Source: Dysidea avara (taxonomy: Eukaryota; Porifera; Demospongiae; Dictyoceratida; Dysideidae). Taken from it: 64,000 bases of DNA. Of the stretch, positions 23,752 to 36,100 are shown piece after piece (position 1 is the stretch's first letter; each line of letters begins with the position of its first letter). A model generated the notes under the pieces. The model had not been told where the DNA came from. It made no database searches and worked only from the letters and a program-made list of their open reading frames with translations. The position numbers were made by a program, and so were the translations under genes. The stretch spans positions 15,357,959 through 15,421,958 of the forward strand of contig NC_089278.1 in NCBI RefSeq assembly GCF_963678975.1, given 5' to 3'.

Positions 23752-23848
23752 ATACCACAGGCACGAGTGCTTTGCCTGATATATATGCACTCGCCCGAGG
23801 GAAAGTGCGTATATACAGGTAAAGCACAAGTGCCTGTGGTATAAATAA
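23752..23848. repeat. 97-bp hairpin palindrome
   Basis: TTATACCACAGGCACGAGTG...GCACAAGTGCCTGTGGTATAA forms a compact imperfect hairpin with arms of about 45 bp. The middle reads GCACTCGCCCGAGGGAAAGTGC. It abuts fold-back elements on both sides. Confidence 0.75.
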
Positions 23849-24092
23849 CAAGTATAAGAAAAAATTAGGAATTTTAAATTAGAGTAGGGACAGTGTATAG
23901 TGCTGCAATAAAAAGTACTGAAATAAGCTGGATCGGAGTAGTATGTAATGTCCAAATGCTATAAAACAATAAGAAGTGAATATCCCTACTGTGCCTGTAT
24001 TGGAAATGGGGATAAATTTCACAAGGCGAATTATTGCAGCGCTATACACTGTCCCTACTAATTTAAAATTCCTAATTTTTCTTATACTTGTT
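23849..24092. mobile_element. Palindromic MITE with CAAGTATAAGAAAAA ends
   Basis: The left arm CAAGTATAAGAAAAAATTAG...GGGACAGTGTATAG is mirrored by CTATACACTGTCCC...CTAATTTTTCTTATACTTG. The arms are about 60 bp around a 120-bp middle. It is non-coding. Confidence 0.78.
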
Positions 24093-24363
24093 TGTGAAGT
24101 TTTTTTGCAAGCTTATGACCACTAAATAGCTTGCTTTTCACAAAACCTTTCACAATATTTTAAGAATTAATCACAGCACTATTATACTAGATTATGACTC
24201 GTACAATAACAAGTGATCAGTGGGCGTGGCTCTACATAAGCCTGCAGGCAATAATAGACGTGGATTCATACATACGTACAGACTGATGAATGGGCATGAC
24301 TACCATATGTCTACAGGCAGTAATTTACATAAGTGGGCGTGGCTCACAAAGGAAGCAGAGCTA

Positions 24364-24477
24364 TGCTAAGACATGTAGTAACACACACATTTAATTTAGC
24401 ATGTGGGTCAGACCCAAATATGCTATGACATGTAGTAACACACACATTTAATTTAGCACGTGGATCAGACCCAAATA
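24364..24477 (+). repeat. 57-bp direct duplication
   Basis: Two copies of a 57-bp unit (ACATGTAGTAACACACACAT...GGTCAGACCCAAATA) lie head to tail, differing at only a few bases. Confidence 0.85.
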
Positions 24478-24870
24478 ACCCGACTCGGTTTAACATTATT
24501 ACTAAATAAACTATATTGACTTACACACTTCTATATAGCTCACTGCGAGTTGTTCTCACTGATCGATATCAACAGCGAGTCACGTACACGTGTGTTCAAA
24601 TAGTTTGGTGCTACCGGTGACCACGTGTATTTGAATAGTTTGATGCAATATACACTGGTAGATGGAAGCCGTATTGTAGTCTATTAACACTCAGTGGTAG
24701 AACCTTGACTGATGGCCATGGTAAAGAAGGATAAAAGATAAGACAATAGCGCAAGCATTGTATGTTTATCAATATACCAAAGGTTTTTTCTTAAGTGAGC
24801 TAGAAACGTTTCTGCGAAAGAATTAGGGCTGTAGGTGTAGTCAGTTTTCCGCTATGCTTGACTGAAGGCA

Positions 24871-24871
24871 T

Positions 24872-24910
<39 letters not shown>
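24871..24910 (+). repeat. (CAGG)n microsatellite
   Basis: About ten uninterrupted CAGG units precede a copy of the dispersed repeat that also occurs at 20828. A shorter CCTG run precedes that copy too (20966-20996, opposite strand), so the tetranucleotide appears to belong to the element. Confidence 0.85.
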
Positions 24911-25183
24911 TAGAAAATTCCGTTGACTAAAGAATTTTTTAAAATTCTGTAGCAATTTGACGGAAACATTTCAGGTCGATCTGAAGACACTTTTGGGCTT
25001 GGTTTTACCCAACCAATACTGTCATGTCATTGTGAGGAAAAATCATGGCAGGTTTTTGGGTTATATTATATCACAGATCGCCCCCACACCTTCGATGTCC
25101 TTACTATACAGTAAGATAGTACTGTATGATATGTTCTACTTTAGCATGCAGACTTACCTAATTGGAAAAATCTTTAGTTGTTA

Positions 25184-25445
25184 TACCCTTCTCTCATATA
25201 GGGAACCAAGTAAGCTGTGATTGTGGGATTGAATTTTGGCAACAAGCTGTGATTGTGGGATTCAACTTTAATACATCAAACAGTAGTTTGATTAATATAG
25301 TAATCTTAAGAGACTAGTGTTAATTATGTTTCTTTGTTTACAAAAGTTAAAAAAAAAAAAACTACAGTTGATATATTAAAATTGAATCCCACAATCACAG
25401 CTTGCTTGATTCCCTATATAAGAGAAGAGAGATAACAGTATAACA
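25184..25445. repeat. Inverted repeat with AAGCTGTGATTGTGGGATT
   Basis: TTATACCC..CTCTCATATAGGGAACCAAG and AAGCTGTGATTGTGGGATT (two tandem copies, 25208-25264) are mirrored at 25381-25445 by AATCCCACAATCACAGCTTG and TATATAAGAGAAGAGAG. It is non-coding. Confidence 0.65.
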
Positions 25446-25515
25446 TCAAAGAAATATAATGATTTCTGGATATAGTATGCACTCCTATTAGGTGTGCAAT
25501 GTCTCAAGTTAACAA

Positions 25516-25849
25516 GATCTAATCCAAAACAGCCAAGCTGTAAAAAAAGAGTGCGGCCCTGAGAAAGGCTATGGTGAAAAAAAGATGTGAAATCCAAGGT
25601 GGTGGCCAAGAAATGGCTGTGATAGTAGGTTAATGGTAAAAATTTTATTAACAACAATTCAGGTGAATTTTGTGCCGCTTGGAGTCTTGGCACAAAATTC
25701 ACCTGAATTGTTGTTATTAAAATTTTTACCATTAACCTACCATCACAGCCATTTCTTGGCCGCCACCTTGGATTTCACATCTTTTTTTCACCATAGCCTT
25801 TCTCAGGGCCGCACTCTTTTTTTACAGCTTGGCTGTTTTGGATTAGATT
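25516..25849. mobile_element. Large near-perfect inverted repeat (about 160-bp arms)
   Basis: The left arm runs from ATCTAATCCAAAACAGCC through GGTTAATGGTAAAAATTTTA to GAATTTTGTGCC. The right arm repeats it in reverse, from GGCACAAAATTC to GGCTGTTTTGGATTAGAT. Only about 12 bases (GCTTGGAGTCTT) separate the arms and mismatches are few. Frames read on either strand are the same palindromic sequence and are not genes. Confidence 0.88.
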
Positions 25850-25989
25850 TCACTTCTTTTTATATTTGTATAACCTATCTTTTTTTTCTTTACCACAGGA
25901 AGAAGAAAAGATGAAGCAGATGTTAAACACTTTAAATATTTCTGATTTTCAGTAAATGTACAAATTATATATATAATACATGTATTTAT

Positions 25990-28135
25990 TACAGAACTCT
26001 CTACACGGTGGTTTCTTTGTAACTGAACACTCTACAAGGGGGACTTCTTCTAGCTGATCTTTCTACAGTGTGAATTGTATGTAGCTGAACTATCTACAAG
26101 GTAACTTCTTCTAGCTGATCTCTCTACAGGGTGATTTGTTTGTATAGCTGAACTATCTACAAGGTAGCTGATCTCTCTACAGGGTGATTTGTTTGCAGCT
26201 GAACTCTTTACATGATGGTTTCTTTGTAGCTGAACTCTCTACAAGGTGACTTCTAGCTGAACTCTCTACAGGGTGATTTCTTTGTAGCTGAACTCTCTAC
26301 ATGATGGTTTCTTTGTAGCTGAACTCTATACAAGGTGACTTCTTCTAGCTGATCCCTCTACGGGATGATTTGTTTGTAGCTGAAATCTCTACAAGTGATT
26401 TATTTGCAGCTGAACTCTGGTTTCTTTGTAGCTGAACTCTCTACAAGGTGACCTCTTCTAGCTGATCTTTCTACAGGGTGATTTGTTTCTAGCTGAACTC
26501 TCTACAGGTGATTTGTTTGCAGCTAAACTCTCTACATGGTGGTTTCTTTGTAGCTGAACTCTCTACATGATGGTTTCTTTGTAGCTGAACTCTCTACAAG
26601 GTAACTTCTTCTAGCTGATCCCTCTACAAGGCGATTTGTTTGTAGTTGAATTCTCCACAGGGTGATTTGTTAGAGGCTGAACTCTCTACATGGCGGTTTC
26701 TTTGTAGCTGAACTCTCTACAAGTTGAATTCTTCTAGCTGAAGTCTCTACAGGGTGATTTGTTTGCAGCTGAACTCTCTACATGATGGTTTCTTTGTAGC
26801 TGAACTCTCTACAAGTTGAATTCTTCTAGCTGAACTCTCTACAGGGTGATCTTTTTGTAGCTGAACTCTCTACATGATGGTTTCTTTGTAGCTGAACTCT
26901 CTACAAGGTGACTTCTTCTAGCTGAACTCTCTACAGAGTGATTTGTTTGCAGCTGAACTCTCTACATGATGGTTTCTTTGTAGCTGAACTCTCTACAAGT
27001 TGAATTCTTCTAGTTGAACTCTCTACAGGGTGATCTTTTTGTAGCTGAACTCTCTACATGATGGTTTCTTTGTAGCTGAACTCTCTACAAGGTGAATTCT
27101 TCTAGCTGAACTCTCTACAGGATAATTTGTTTGCAGCTGAACTCTCTGCATGATGGTGTCTTTGTAGCTGAACTCTCTACAAGGTAACTTCTTCTAGCTG
27201 ATCTCTCTACAGGGTAACTTGTTTGTAGCTGAACTATCTGCAGGGTAATTTGTTTGCGCTCTACAAGGTGATCCTTCTAGCTGATCCCTCTACAGGGCGA
27301 TTTGTTTGTAGCTGAATTCTCTACAGGGTGATTTGTTTGAGGCTGAACTCTCTACATAGCGGTTTCTTTGTACCTGAACTCTCTACAAGGTGACTTCTTC
27401 TAGCTGAACTCTCTACAGAGTGATTTGTTTGCAGCTGAACTCTCTACATGATGGTTTCTTTGTAGCTGAAGTCTCTACAAGGTGACTTCTTCTAGCTGAA
27501 CTCTCAACAGGGTGATCTTTTGTAGCTGAATTCTCTACAGGGTGATTTGTTTGCAGCTGAACTCTCTACATGATGGTTTCTTTATAGCTGAACTCTGTAC
27601 AAGGTGACCTCTTCTAGCTGATCTCTCTACAGGGTGATTTGTTTCTAGCTGTCTACAGGTGATTTGTTTGCAGCTGAAATCTCTACATGGTGGTTTCTTT
27701 GTAGCTGAGCTCTCTACATGATGGTTTCTTTGTACCTGAACTCTCTACAAGGTAACTTCTTCTAGCTGAATTCTCTACAGGGTGGTTTGTTTGCAGCTGA
27801 ACTCTTTACATGGTGGTTTCTTTTGTAGCTGAACTCTCTACAAGGTGACTTCATCTAGCTGAACTCTCTACAGGGTGATCTTTTCATAACTGAACTCTCT
27901 ACAGGGTGATATGTTTGCAGCTGAACTCTCTACATGATGGTTTCTTTGTAGCTGAACTCTCTGCAGGGTGGTTTGTTTGTAGCTGAACTCTCTACAGGGT
28001 GATTTGTTTGTAGCTGAACTCTCCACAGGATGGTTTCTTTGTAGCTGAACTCTCTGCAAGGTGACTTGCTTGTAGCTGAACTGTCTAAAATATTAACTGG
28101 TTGCTGCTGAACTCCCTACAGCATAACTTGTAGAA
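25990..28135 (+). repeat. 2.1-kb minisatellite, about 31-bp unit
   Basis: Roughly 65-70 head-to-tail units of 29-31 bp read like CTCTCTACAAGGTGACTTCT + TCTAGCTGAA. Three or four variants alternate (AAGGTGACTTCTTCTAG, AGGGTGATTTGTTTGCAG, ATGATGGTTTCTTTGTAG), giving a higher-order period near 92-93 bp. Because 93 is a multiple of three, one strand shows a short repetitive peptide frame (27868-28059). This is a by-product of the repeat and not a gene. Confidence 0.93.
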
Positions 28136-28685
28136 ATCTATAATGGAGTAAGTCATGAACTAGGTGAATGCTCTATTAGAGTGACTGTTCTATTAGAGTA
28201 CCTCGATCTCTCATTTGCTACACGGAGTTGGCTTTGGAATCATAAGTCAGTGGTTTGTAAACCGATTGTTCTGTACTACTGCAAGAACTTTCTACGATGA
28301 CTATTCCAGCTACATACCAATTTTCAGCTCACTGCACTCTAAGCGGTTTGCCTAGTTGATAGTTTTGTGTTATTGGTGAAAAATCAATCTGCTGACATGG
28401 GTGATAAGACCAGTTTTCCCAGACCTAAGTCCAAGGAGTCGCCAGCCGCCCACGCAAACTTCTAAATTGTGTACAAGAGTCCCAATATTTAAGTATTTCA
28501 AAACACATTTCTGTACTATTTCAATTAATATTTAATGGATTTCGATGGATTTATAATTGGATTTCTCAGATAGTGTACGAGAGTCCCAAGACATTGGCTA
28601 CCCCTTTCCCAAGTCACATATTATGAACTCTTGACAGTACTACTGTTCTGTATGATAATCTTAGTTATGTTGTTTATGTCAGTTA

Positions 28686-28945
28686 CAAACTAGCCACCCT
28701 ATAGAGAGTTCAGCTACAAGCAAGTACCCCTGTAGAGAGTTCAGCTACAAACAAGTCACCCTGTAAAGAGTTCAGCAACATAACATCCTGAGAGAGTTCA
28801 ACTGCAAACAATTCACCATGTAGAACGTAGAGAATTCAGCTATGTTACAAGTCAATCTGCAGCTGTCTATATTACAAGTCACCCTGTAGGGAGTTCAGTT
28901 AGTAATATGTTGTAAGTTACCCAACAGACAGTTCAGCTACACACA
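28686..28945 (-). repeat. Inverted, decayed copy of the minisatellite
   Basis: Units such as TAGAGAGTTCAGCTACAAGC and AACAAGTCACCCTGTAGAG are the reverse complement of the array at 25990-28135. There are about eight to nine diverged units. The two blocks face each other across about 550 bp that include one CTCTAATAGAG dimer. Confidence 0.85.
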
Positions 28946-30455
28946 GGTAGTGCATATGTGATTAAAACATGTTATACAACTAAACATATTATTATAATAT
29001 GCCAATGGGAGAAATTTAATTTGCCAAAGGGAGCCAAAACAACAACTATCGTTAAACAAAAATATGCCATTAGCTAACATGTAGCTACAATATTTAATAT
29101 TCACCAAAGTTTTGAATGTTGCATTCAAACCTTCAAAGCTTAAAATTGACATTTCTGCAAATAATCGGAATGTTGGTGTAATATAATATCTAACAAGGGC
29201 GTTGGGACTGGCCCCAACACTATTTTCAAACCATTTTTTTGATCCCCACACTTTTGGGGCCAAGTAACTCAAGTTGAAACTATCAGCCAAAACTGTATAC
29301 ACACAGAAATACATACCTCCATATGAGAACCCATACAACCAACGCTGTCTCTTGTGGCATCACCAGTCCACCGCAATTGTCAAGCCATTCACTGTATTAA
29401 ACCCAAAAGTGCCTGTAAATTTATTTCTGTTTAGTCCTTGCACATGATATCTGTTGTTCAAATCACCAGTAGCTTTGTTCTCAGCTTCGATAATTACATA
29501 GCTATCATCTTTTCCAGTCAAGCAGAATGACATGTCTTTCCGTTATATACATATCTGTAACAACTGGTAGCTAATCAGAGGAACACTCACGTGAGCTCAT
29601 AGGATTTGTACAAAGCAATTAAACAGAGGGTTCATTGAAAGCAATCAAAAGTTTTTCTTTGCGTAATTAAATTTTAATGGTGCTGTGAATCCCTCTGAAC
29701 CCCAGCAGTTTGATATTAATATACAGGGTCAGTGGTTAAAGACGTTATCATGTGATAAGAGCTCACTGCACGAAATGGAGGGCAAACAGCAACAATGGAA
29801 GAGAATAGCACTGGAAATTGTATTCAAGGTCTCCATAATCCCGTAAAGAGAGGTTAAGCATCAGTTTAGAAATCAAAATAACATGAATTTTTTTTTATAG
29901 TGCTTAGCGTGTGTCATACCCTCTCTAGTAGCTAATAACCTACTGAAGAGTGTGTAAGCCAACCATAATAATGCCCTAATCATGGTAAATTTAGCCTGAA
30001 GCTAGTCAGCAATCCCATTCTTCCCAATGTAAACAAACACAACATATGTACACAAGTTAACAACCATGTATACACAGATAGACAAGTCACCAGTAGAAAC
30101 AATTGCTACGTAGTTGCAAAAGTTATAATTACACACACTGAATTATAGTTAAATCAAGTTTGTACACATATCGAATCTAGATCACCATAAACATAGTTGT
30201 AGGCATATAGAGGGTGCAGCTGGAAGGTTTATTTACTTTGATACTTTAGCAAGCTGTTTATTATACTGGTAAATCCATGGTGATCATTCTGTACTAGGTC
30301 ACCTGACGAGGTGATCCTTCCTCAATTCAGTGAAGTATCACGATACATAGCTTGTGATAAGGACATGGATCAAAAGGATCATGAAAGACTAAACCAGTTT
30401 AAAACACCTGAGAAAGGTAAGCATCTTAAAATTCTGATATTATTATAGTTTACAG
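28946..30455. other. Spacer upstream of the NACHT gene
   Basis: A 133-codon minus-strand frame (28937-29338) has no family I recognise and begins at TTG, so I do not call it. A plus-strand open stretch at 30299-30416, bounded by TACTAG and GGTAAGC, looks like a small exon (SPDEVILPQFSEVSRYIA...). Its phase does not match the next exon, so the 5' end of the NACHT gene is unresolved here. Confidence 0.4.
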
Positions 30456-32867
30456 AGCCCACATACCACAGCAACCAATACTCCACTACTGAAGGATCTT
30501 CTTTGCTATATCATTCCAAATTATGCTACTTGTTGGAGAGTGATAGGAACATTACTGAGTGTACCCAGTGGAACACTTGAAATCATAAAATACAACAACC
30601 ATGATAAAGCTGAACCTTGTTGTGATGCTGTGTTGGAGAAGTGGCTTGAAGTAGACCCCTCTGCTAGTTGGGAGAAACTGCTTAAAGTGATCAAGTCACC
30701 TGCAATGTCCAGTGATCAAGCTCCTGACAAAGGTGACTAGCTACGTATATTATGTGTATAGCATGTGTAGGTAAATGGTCGTCTTAACTAGCTATTGTGT
30801 TGCTTTTACTAACTATAGTAACCTCCATGGACAAGTCAGTGGTCACTGATCAAGGTAGAGTGAACACATTATTGTATGCTGCTCTATTTTGGGTTGTTGA
30901 TTTCTGTAGAAGTATCCATATTGTCAGACGGGGTGAGACAACTTAATAGGTTTGCTGTTGACAAAGATGCCTGGCCACCTAACCGACTACAAAGTTATAC
31001 TCCACCTTTAGTTCATCATAAAGATCAACATTTCAACAAACCAGCAGTTGCACTGCAATTAGCTGAATGTGTCCAATTTTACTCCAAGCATTACCCACAG
31101 GACAGCCTGAAAGAAGCACTCAATAATAGTAAGACAACTAAACAGCTAGTTGATATCTTAGCTCCACTACAAGAGAGTGATGATATGCAATTTATTTTAA
31201 TGGAGGAGTTGCCTGGTATTGGCAAATCACAAGAAATTACATACAATGTACAAGCACGGTTTAGGATTGATGGTGAGACTTGGTTGTTCAATCAGCTAAA
31301 GAACTTCACACCCCTCGTACTGATTCACTATGAAGGACATCACAACTTACATCTAGTTGTGGCTGCAACTGAACTGGCACATACAGGTGACATTGCTTCA
31401 CTAGCTAGTGATCAACCAGTTCCCAAGCGACTAAAGCTTGACAGCTATCACTCACTACAAGAGGTCCTCAATACTATTACTGTTACTAAAGAAGTTAAGC
31501 AAGCTTTATTCCTACTAGTAAAAACTGGTGAACCAAAAGTTATCTTGGTAGAAAATCCTCCTGGAATTGGAAAATCTGTTTTGCTAAAAGAAATTGCACA
31601 TTGGTGGAATGATGAACTAATATTAAAACCTTCTGAGTTTGTCTGCCTGTGTGAACAGCAAATTGCTTCACCCAATAACCTCCTCCAGTTGCTTTGTGTA
31701 GGACATGAAGGAGCACCAGAAATTACAGGCACATGCAACTATCCCGTTTCTGAGAATGGTAACAAAGATCTCCTCTTTGATGGCTTTGATAAATTTCCAG
31801 TAGAATTGAAAAAAAGTTTTTGGATCTCTAAAATTCTTGAGTATCATGTGCTACCCAAATCAGGCTTGATTGAGTCATCTCGTCCACATGCCTTGGATAA
31901 TCTTCACAAACAGACGACACTTAGAGTAGACATTTTGGGCTTCACTGAAGCAGAAAGCATAAATTCCATACAGCAAGCATACATAGTCAAAGAGCTTCCT
32001 GAGTATTTTGAAGATAATCCGACTTCTGATGACATTTGTTACATTCCTTTTAATATAATTTATCTGTGCAAACAGGGCATTGCCATTCCCAGTAATTCTC
32101 TACAGCTCTACAATTACTTCATCTGTCTTAACATCTGTCGATATCTTGCAAAGTCTGGTCATTCTCTCGACAGCACCGCCATTGATCTAGTGAAACTGTC
32201 TGAGCCCTACAAATCAATAGTTCATCAGTTATCAAAATTATCGCTCAAGGATCTTAGTAATAACAAGCCAGTCTTTACCTTGGAGGAAATTACAGCAGTT
32301 TGTCCAGATATTGTAGCCAATCCAGACAACTTCAGTCTGCTACAAGATGTTTGGCACTTTGGAATCACTGGGAGACTGATGACATTCAGCTTTTTCAGTG
32401 TTTCTATTCAAGAGTTCTTGGTTGCCTACCATATCACTTGGCTTCCACCAGCTGATGACTTGCAAGTACTCAAAGAAAAATTCTGTAGTAATCTTCTCTC
32501 TAACATGTTTACAATATTCATGTTGTTTGCCAGGGGACAGAGATCTGCATGTAAATATTTTCTCTATGGTGGGAAAGTCACAATCACAATTTCAGAGATA
32601 TTCTTGAAAGATCAATTGCAGCATCTCAATCTTTTCTGTTCCTTCCATGAGGCTGGAGATAAAATCTCTTATATTCAGTTTCCTAATTGTAATCAACATT
32701 CCAACTATAACCTTAGTCAGCATCTTGATTTTCAAAATCAACATTCTGTTCATAATCAAAGTCAATGTTCTGATAATCAAAGTCAATGTTATGATAATTG
32801 CAATCAACGTTCTGATGATCATGGTGGTCATCAAGATGATGTCAAAGAATCCATAGTATGTATATGA
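30456..32867 (+). CDS. Death-domain NACHT protein (NLR-type innate sensor)
   Basis: Three exons join in frame: 30456-30732, 30819-30854 and 30910 onward (stop at 32867, or donor at 32856). Exon one is a death domain: YATCWRVIGTLLSVPSGTLE, then CCDAVLEKWLEVDPSASWEK. The large exon has a pre-NACHT block, then a NACHT P-loop NTPase: Walker A VENPPGIGKSVLLKEIAHWW, Walker B LLFDGFDKFP, a sensor-like SSRPHAL, and downstream winged-helix-like helices with FQEFLVAYH-type wording (SIQEFLVAYHI). An earlier ELPGIGKS P-loop with its own pre-NACHT block is a partial internal duplicate. No leucine-rich repeats are seen. The end is a low-complexity Asn/Gln/His tail. NLRs of this type oligomerise on sensing and recruit death-domain partners. 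The 5' start is not identified; the first residues given are an internal exon. The gene may continue into the kinase gene downstream. Confidence 0.8.
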
Positions 32868-32891
32868 TAAAGCCAAAACAGCAAGAGTATA

Positions 32892-33089
32892 TACCGTACA
32901 GCGTAATAATTTGATGGAGGGAAATTTTGATTAAATGCTTGCCATTCGTCAAAATTTCCTCATCAAAGTTCACATGACTAGTCAATTAGAATACTTCTGG
33001 TGCAGGACATTCATCAATATTTTCCTCGCCAATATTCAAGAGATAAGAATTCGTCAAAATTTCCTGTCAAATTATTATGCTGTATGGTA
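32892..33089. mobile_element. Palindromic MITE between NACHT and kinase exons
   Basis: TACCGTACAGCGTAATAATTTGA..GGAAATTTTGA is mirrored by TCAAAATTTCCTGTCAAATT and ATTATGCTGTATGGTA. The arms are about 40 bp, with further ATTCGTCAAAATTTCC copies inside. It lies 25 bases after the NACHT frame's stop and just before the next exon. Confidence 0.75.
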
Positions 33090-33175
33090 AAAGGGGTGTA
33101 GCAGTCTTAACTGTAATGTAACTGGCTTCATTGCTACACTTATTTTATGACTAAATTGTTAGGGGTTTTTTTCAG

Positions 33176-36100
33176 TAACCACAAATCACAACACCTACAT
33201 TTAGAAACCATGTCAGAGATAGCTTGGAATAATTTTGTGGAGAAGCTTGTTCCAAAACCAGGAAGTTTGGAAAGCAGTCAATTCCTGGTGCCACCCATGC
33301 ATGTTTATACAACTATTTCAGGATTTCCATTGTACTATATACAGGTATAGGGCTCCACAATACAATAATTACCTTAAACTGAGTAGCATGATGCTTTATT
33401 ACTACAAATACAAGAGGAACCGTAGGGATTATAGAAATAAAAAGTAGTGAAACAAGGGAGTTGGAAGATATAGTAGGGGACATTTAATCTCACTGGTATA
33501 GGGATTAAATGTCTACTAGTATATCTTCAGGCATAAGTAACCTCCCTTGTTTCACTACTCTTTGTTTTGATGATCCCTAAATTCCGTATTTTTCCTTGTA
33601 CTTGCTTTGTTCACTTTTAAAAACATTATGACTGGTGAACCTGTACATATGGCATTAGAAGAATATGGGTATCATTGAGCTTATCGTTTTTCATCTTAAT
33701 GCATACCCAACTATCAATTTTTGAAATGGTAAAGTATATTGCGCTTTATTTTAACCTGTATTTCAAATGAAGAACACTACTAGAAGCACCTCTGCAATCA
33801 ATCCAGTCACTACGGAAAACTCAAATGATTCCTGTTACAAATGCAGCTAGGGAGACCACCATGCAGCACATACATTTATATACAGAGATCTGTTGAAATA
33901 CTTTAATAGAACATACACCTGTACTCAAAATATTCTAATAGAATAGTGACCAATTTCAAGCTTTGAGGACTAGTATTTACATTTTTTCTAAAAACATGCT
34001 CCATAAAACCCAAATAATTATCAAAAGTGAGACCTACTTATAATGTTATGGATCTGCTAGAAGGTACAACACTAAAGCTGTTGTAGCACTAAAAAAATCT
34101 GAATAAATTATGTCAAGAGCTGGACTCCTAGTACTTGTTTAAGAACTTTATCATTCTCTTTCAGGATACTAACGAATCATCAATGGATTTACTCAGGTTC
34201 TGGCAGAGTCTCAATTTTTTGCTTTGTATATTGATGAGATGTTTTGGTGGTGGTGGTGGATGTAATCTAGACATGTTTCGTACCATGTCAATGGGACAAA
34301 GATTCCGTGAAGAAATTACTAAAGAAGTTGACTGTGGTAAAACAAGTATTTGTGGTATTTAATTGTTAACAATTCATTTGTCAGTGACTGGGGTCAACTA
34401 GGTGACTCGGTGTGCTTGCTACTATGGATAAAGCCCTCATGTTATCAAACAATAGGGATCGTGAAGGTTTCCATATTTTCACAAAATATATTGACCAGCA
34501 CAATACCTTCATAGCACCTTGACAGTATTGGTTAGATATAATCAAGCCCAAAAGTGTCTTCAGTTTGACCAGAAATACTTCCAATTAGGTGCTACAAAAT
34601 TTTTATTTAGTGGAATTTTATACTGATCAATTGACTAACCCATGCCACGTCTCAATAACAGCTAAGACTACTGGTTTTGATTTTTTTTTTTTTACCATTC
34701 AACTTGACAAGAGCCTTTTGACATACCTCTGTACATACAACGTACATGCCATGTTTTCTATCCTTTGTGTCCCATACAGCGCAAGTGTCAATTTGTGGTG
34801 GTAGAGTGCAACAATGGTTTTGTGTTGAAATTTGTCCATAATCTATGTAGCTACCACCCTTCCAAAGCAAGCAAGGTTAGGATAATCCAAAGGCTGCAGC
34901 ACATGTTACTGTCAGACCTTCAGTGCTGGACACTGTAAAGTACTAATAAGAATAAGAATAAATTGATTGTGGACTAGCTTCAGGTAGAACATTTTCAAAA
35001 ACTATGTGAAACAACTGCATGGCTTTATTAGTAGAGGTGCATGTTTTGTAGTACAAATGTATAATTGTGACTTTACTTGCAGAGGCATAACCAGGACTGT
35101 TTAATGGTGGTTCTCCAACAGCATTGTGTTACCTGAAACAGAGGGTCTGGGAACACACAGCCCCCAGATGCTAAGATAAGACTAATGTAATGGCTCAGAA
35201 CTCAACAGATTGCTACATTTTCTTGTATAAATTAATACATTGATACATAGTTACATGCACTGGCATACAAGTACCCCTGGGATAAAACTAGCTACATGCA
35301 GACACCTAGACACATGGGGCGTAGGGAGGGGGGGTTCCAAGGGGTTCAAGGAACCCCCCTGTAAAATTTAGACTTCTGCAAGCAGGACTCTAACACACCA
35401 TTTAGTGTGGCAGGACAAAATGAGTGAAATGGCACAGCACAACAATTGATAAAGCTTGCATTAATCCCTCTGGGAGGGATTTACAGAAGTAACATGAGCC
35501 CTTTCAAAACTTGTTAAAAAGATCAATATACTCTAATAGAGCAGTCAGGTATATACTCTAATAGAGTAGTCAAGTATATATTCTAATAGAGCAGTCAGGC
35601 ATATTAACATGCATGTAACTATCCATATCCATATGAAGTTTCAGACATTCCAACATTAAATGCAAAACTGAGCAGACCTTATGCTGCTGTAGCTTTGTGT
35701 TTAAAGATATAGAACTCCAGTAATTTATCACTTGTGTTTTGCAAAATGAATTTGTGCTATGCACATTTGCAGGGATTTTTCTAGAAATAAATTCAGGGGG
35801 GGGCAATCTGAGTTTTTCAGAAATTGAGGGGGGGGCAGAACTTAAATTAGGCTAAATCACCTGTTTACTCAGGCTGGTTGAGGCAGAGTTCAGGGAGGGC
35901 AAAATCATTTTCAGGAGGGGCAAAATGCCCCCTTTGCCACCCCCCTAGAAAAATCCCTGATTTGTATAGTTATAATGTTTTGATTGTAAGTCATGACATT
36001 TGTATCAGTGGATTCATGGTTCCTATGCCAGTGAGATAACCATCACTTACAGATTACTACACATTTCTCATGTGTTATGCTGTCTGTTTCCACTAGGTAA

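Noticed and set aside
25376-25914. Two similar frames of 118 and 93 codons on opposite strands
   Set aside because: They are the same sequence read from the two arms of a large inverted repeat.
27868-28059. Minus-strand repetitive peptide frame
   Set aside because: It is produced by the 93-bp higher-order period of the minisatellite.
25990-28135. CRISPR-like array
   Set aside because: The units are contiguous variants without unique spacers, and the genome is eukaryotic.
28937-29338. 133-codon minus-strand frame
   Set aside because: It starts at TTG, has no recognised domain and lies in repeat-rich DNA. It is kept only as a note.
29775-29828. MEGKQQQW... as first exon of the NACHT gene
   Set aside because: The only nearby donors are weak and their phases do not join to later exons.
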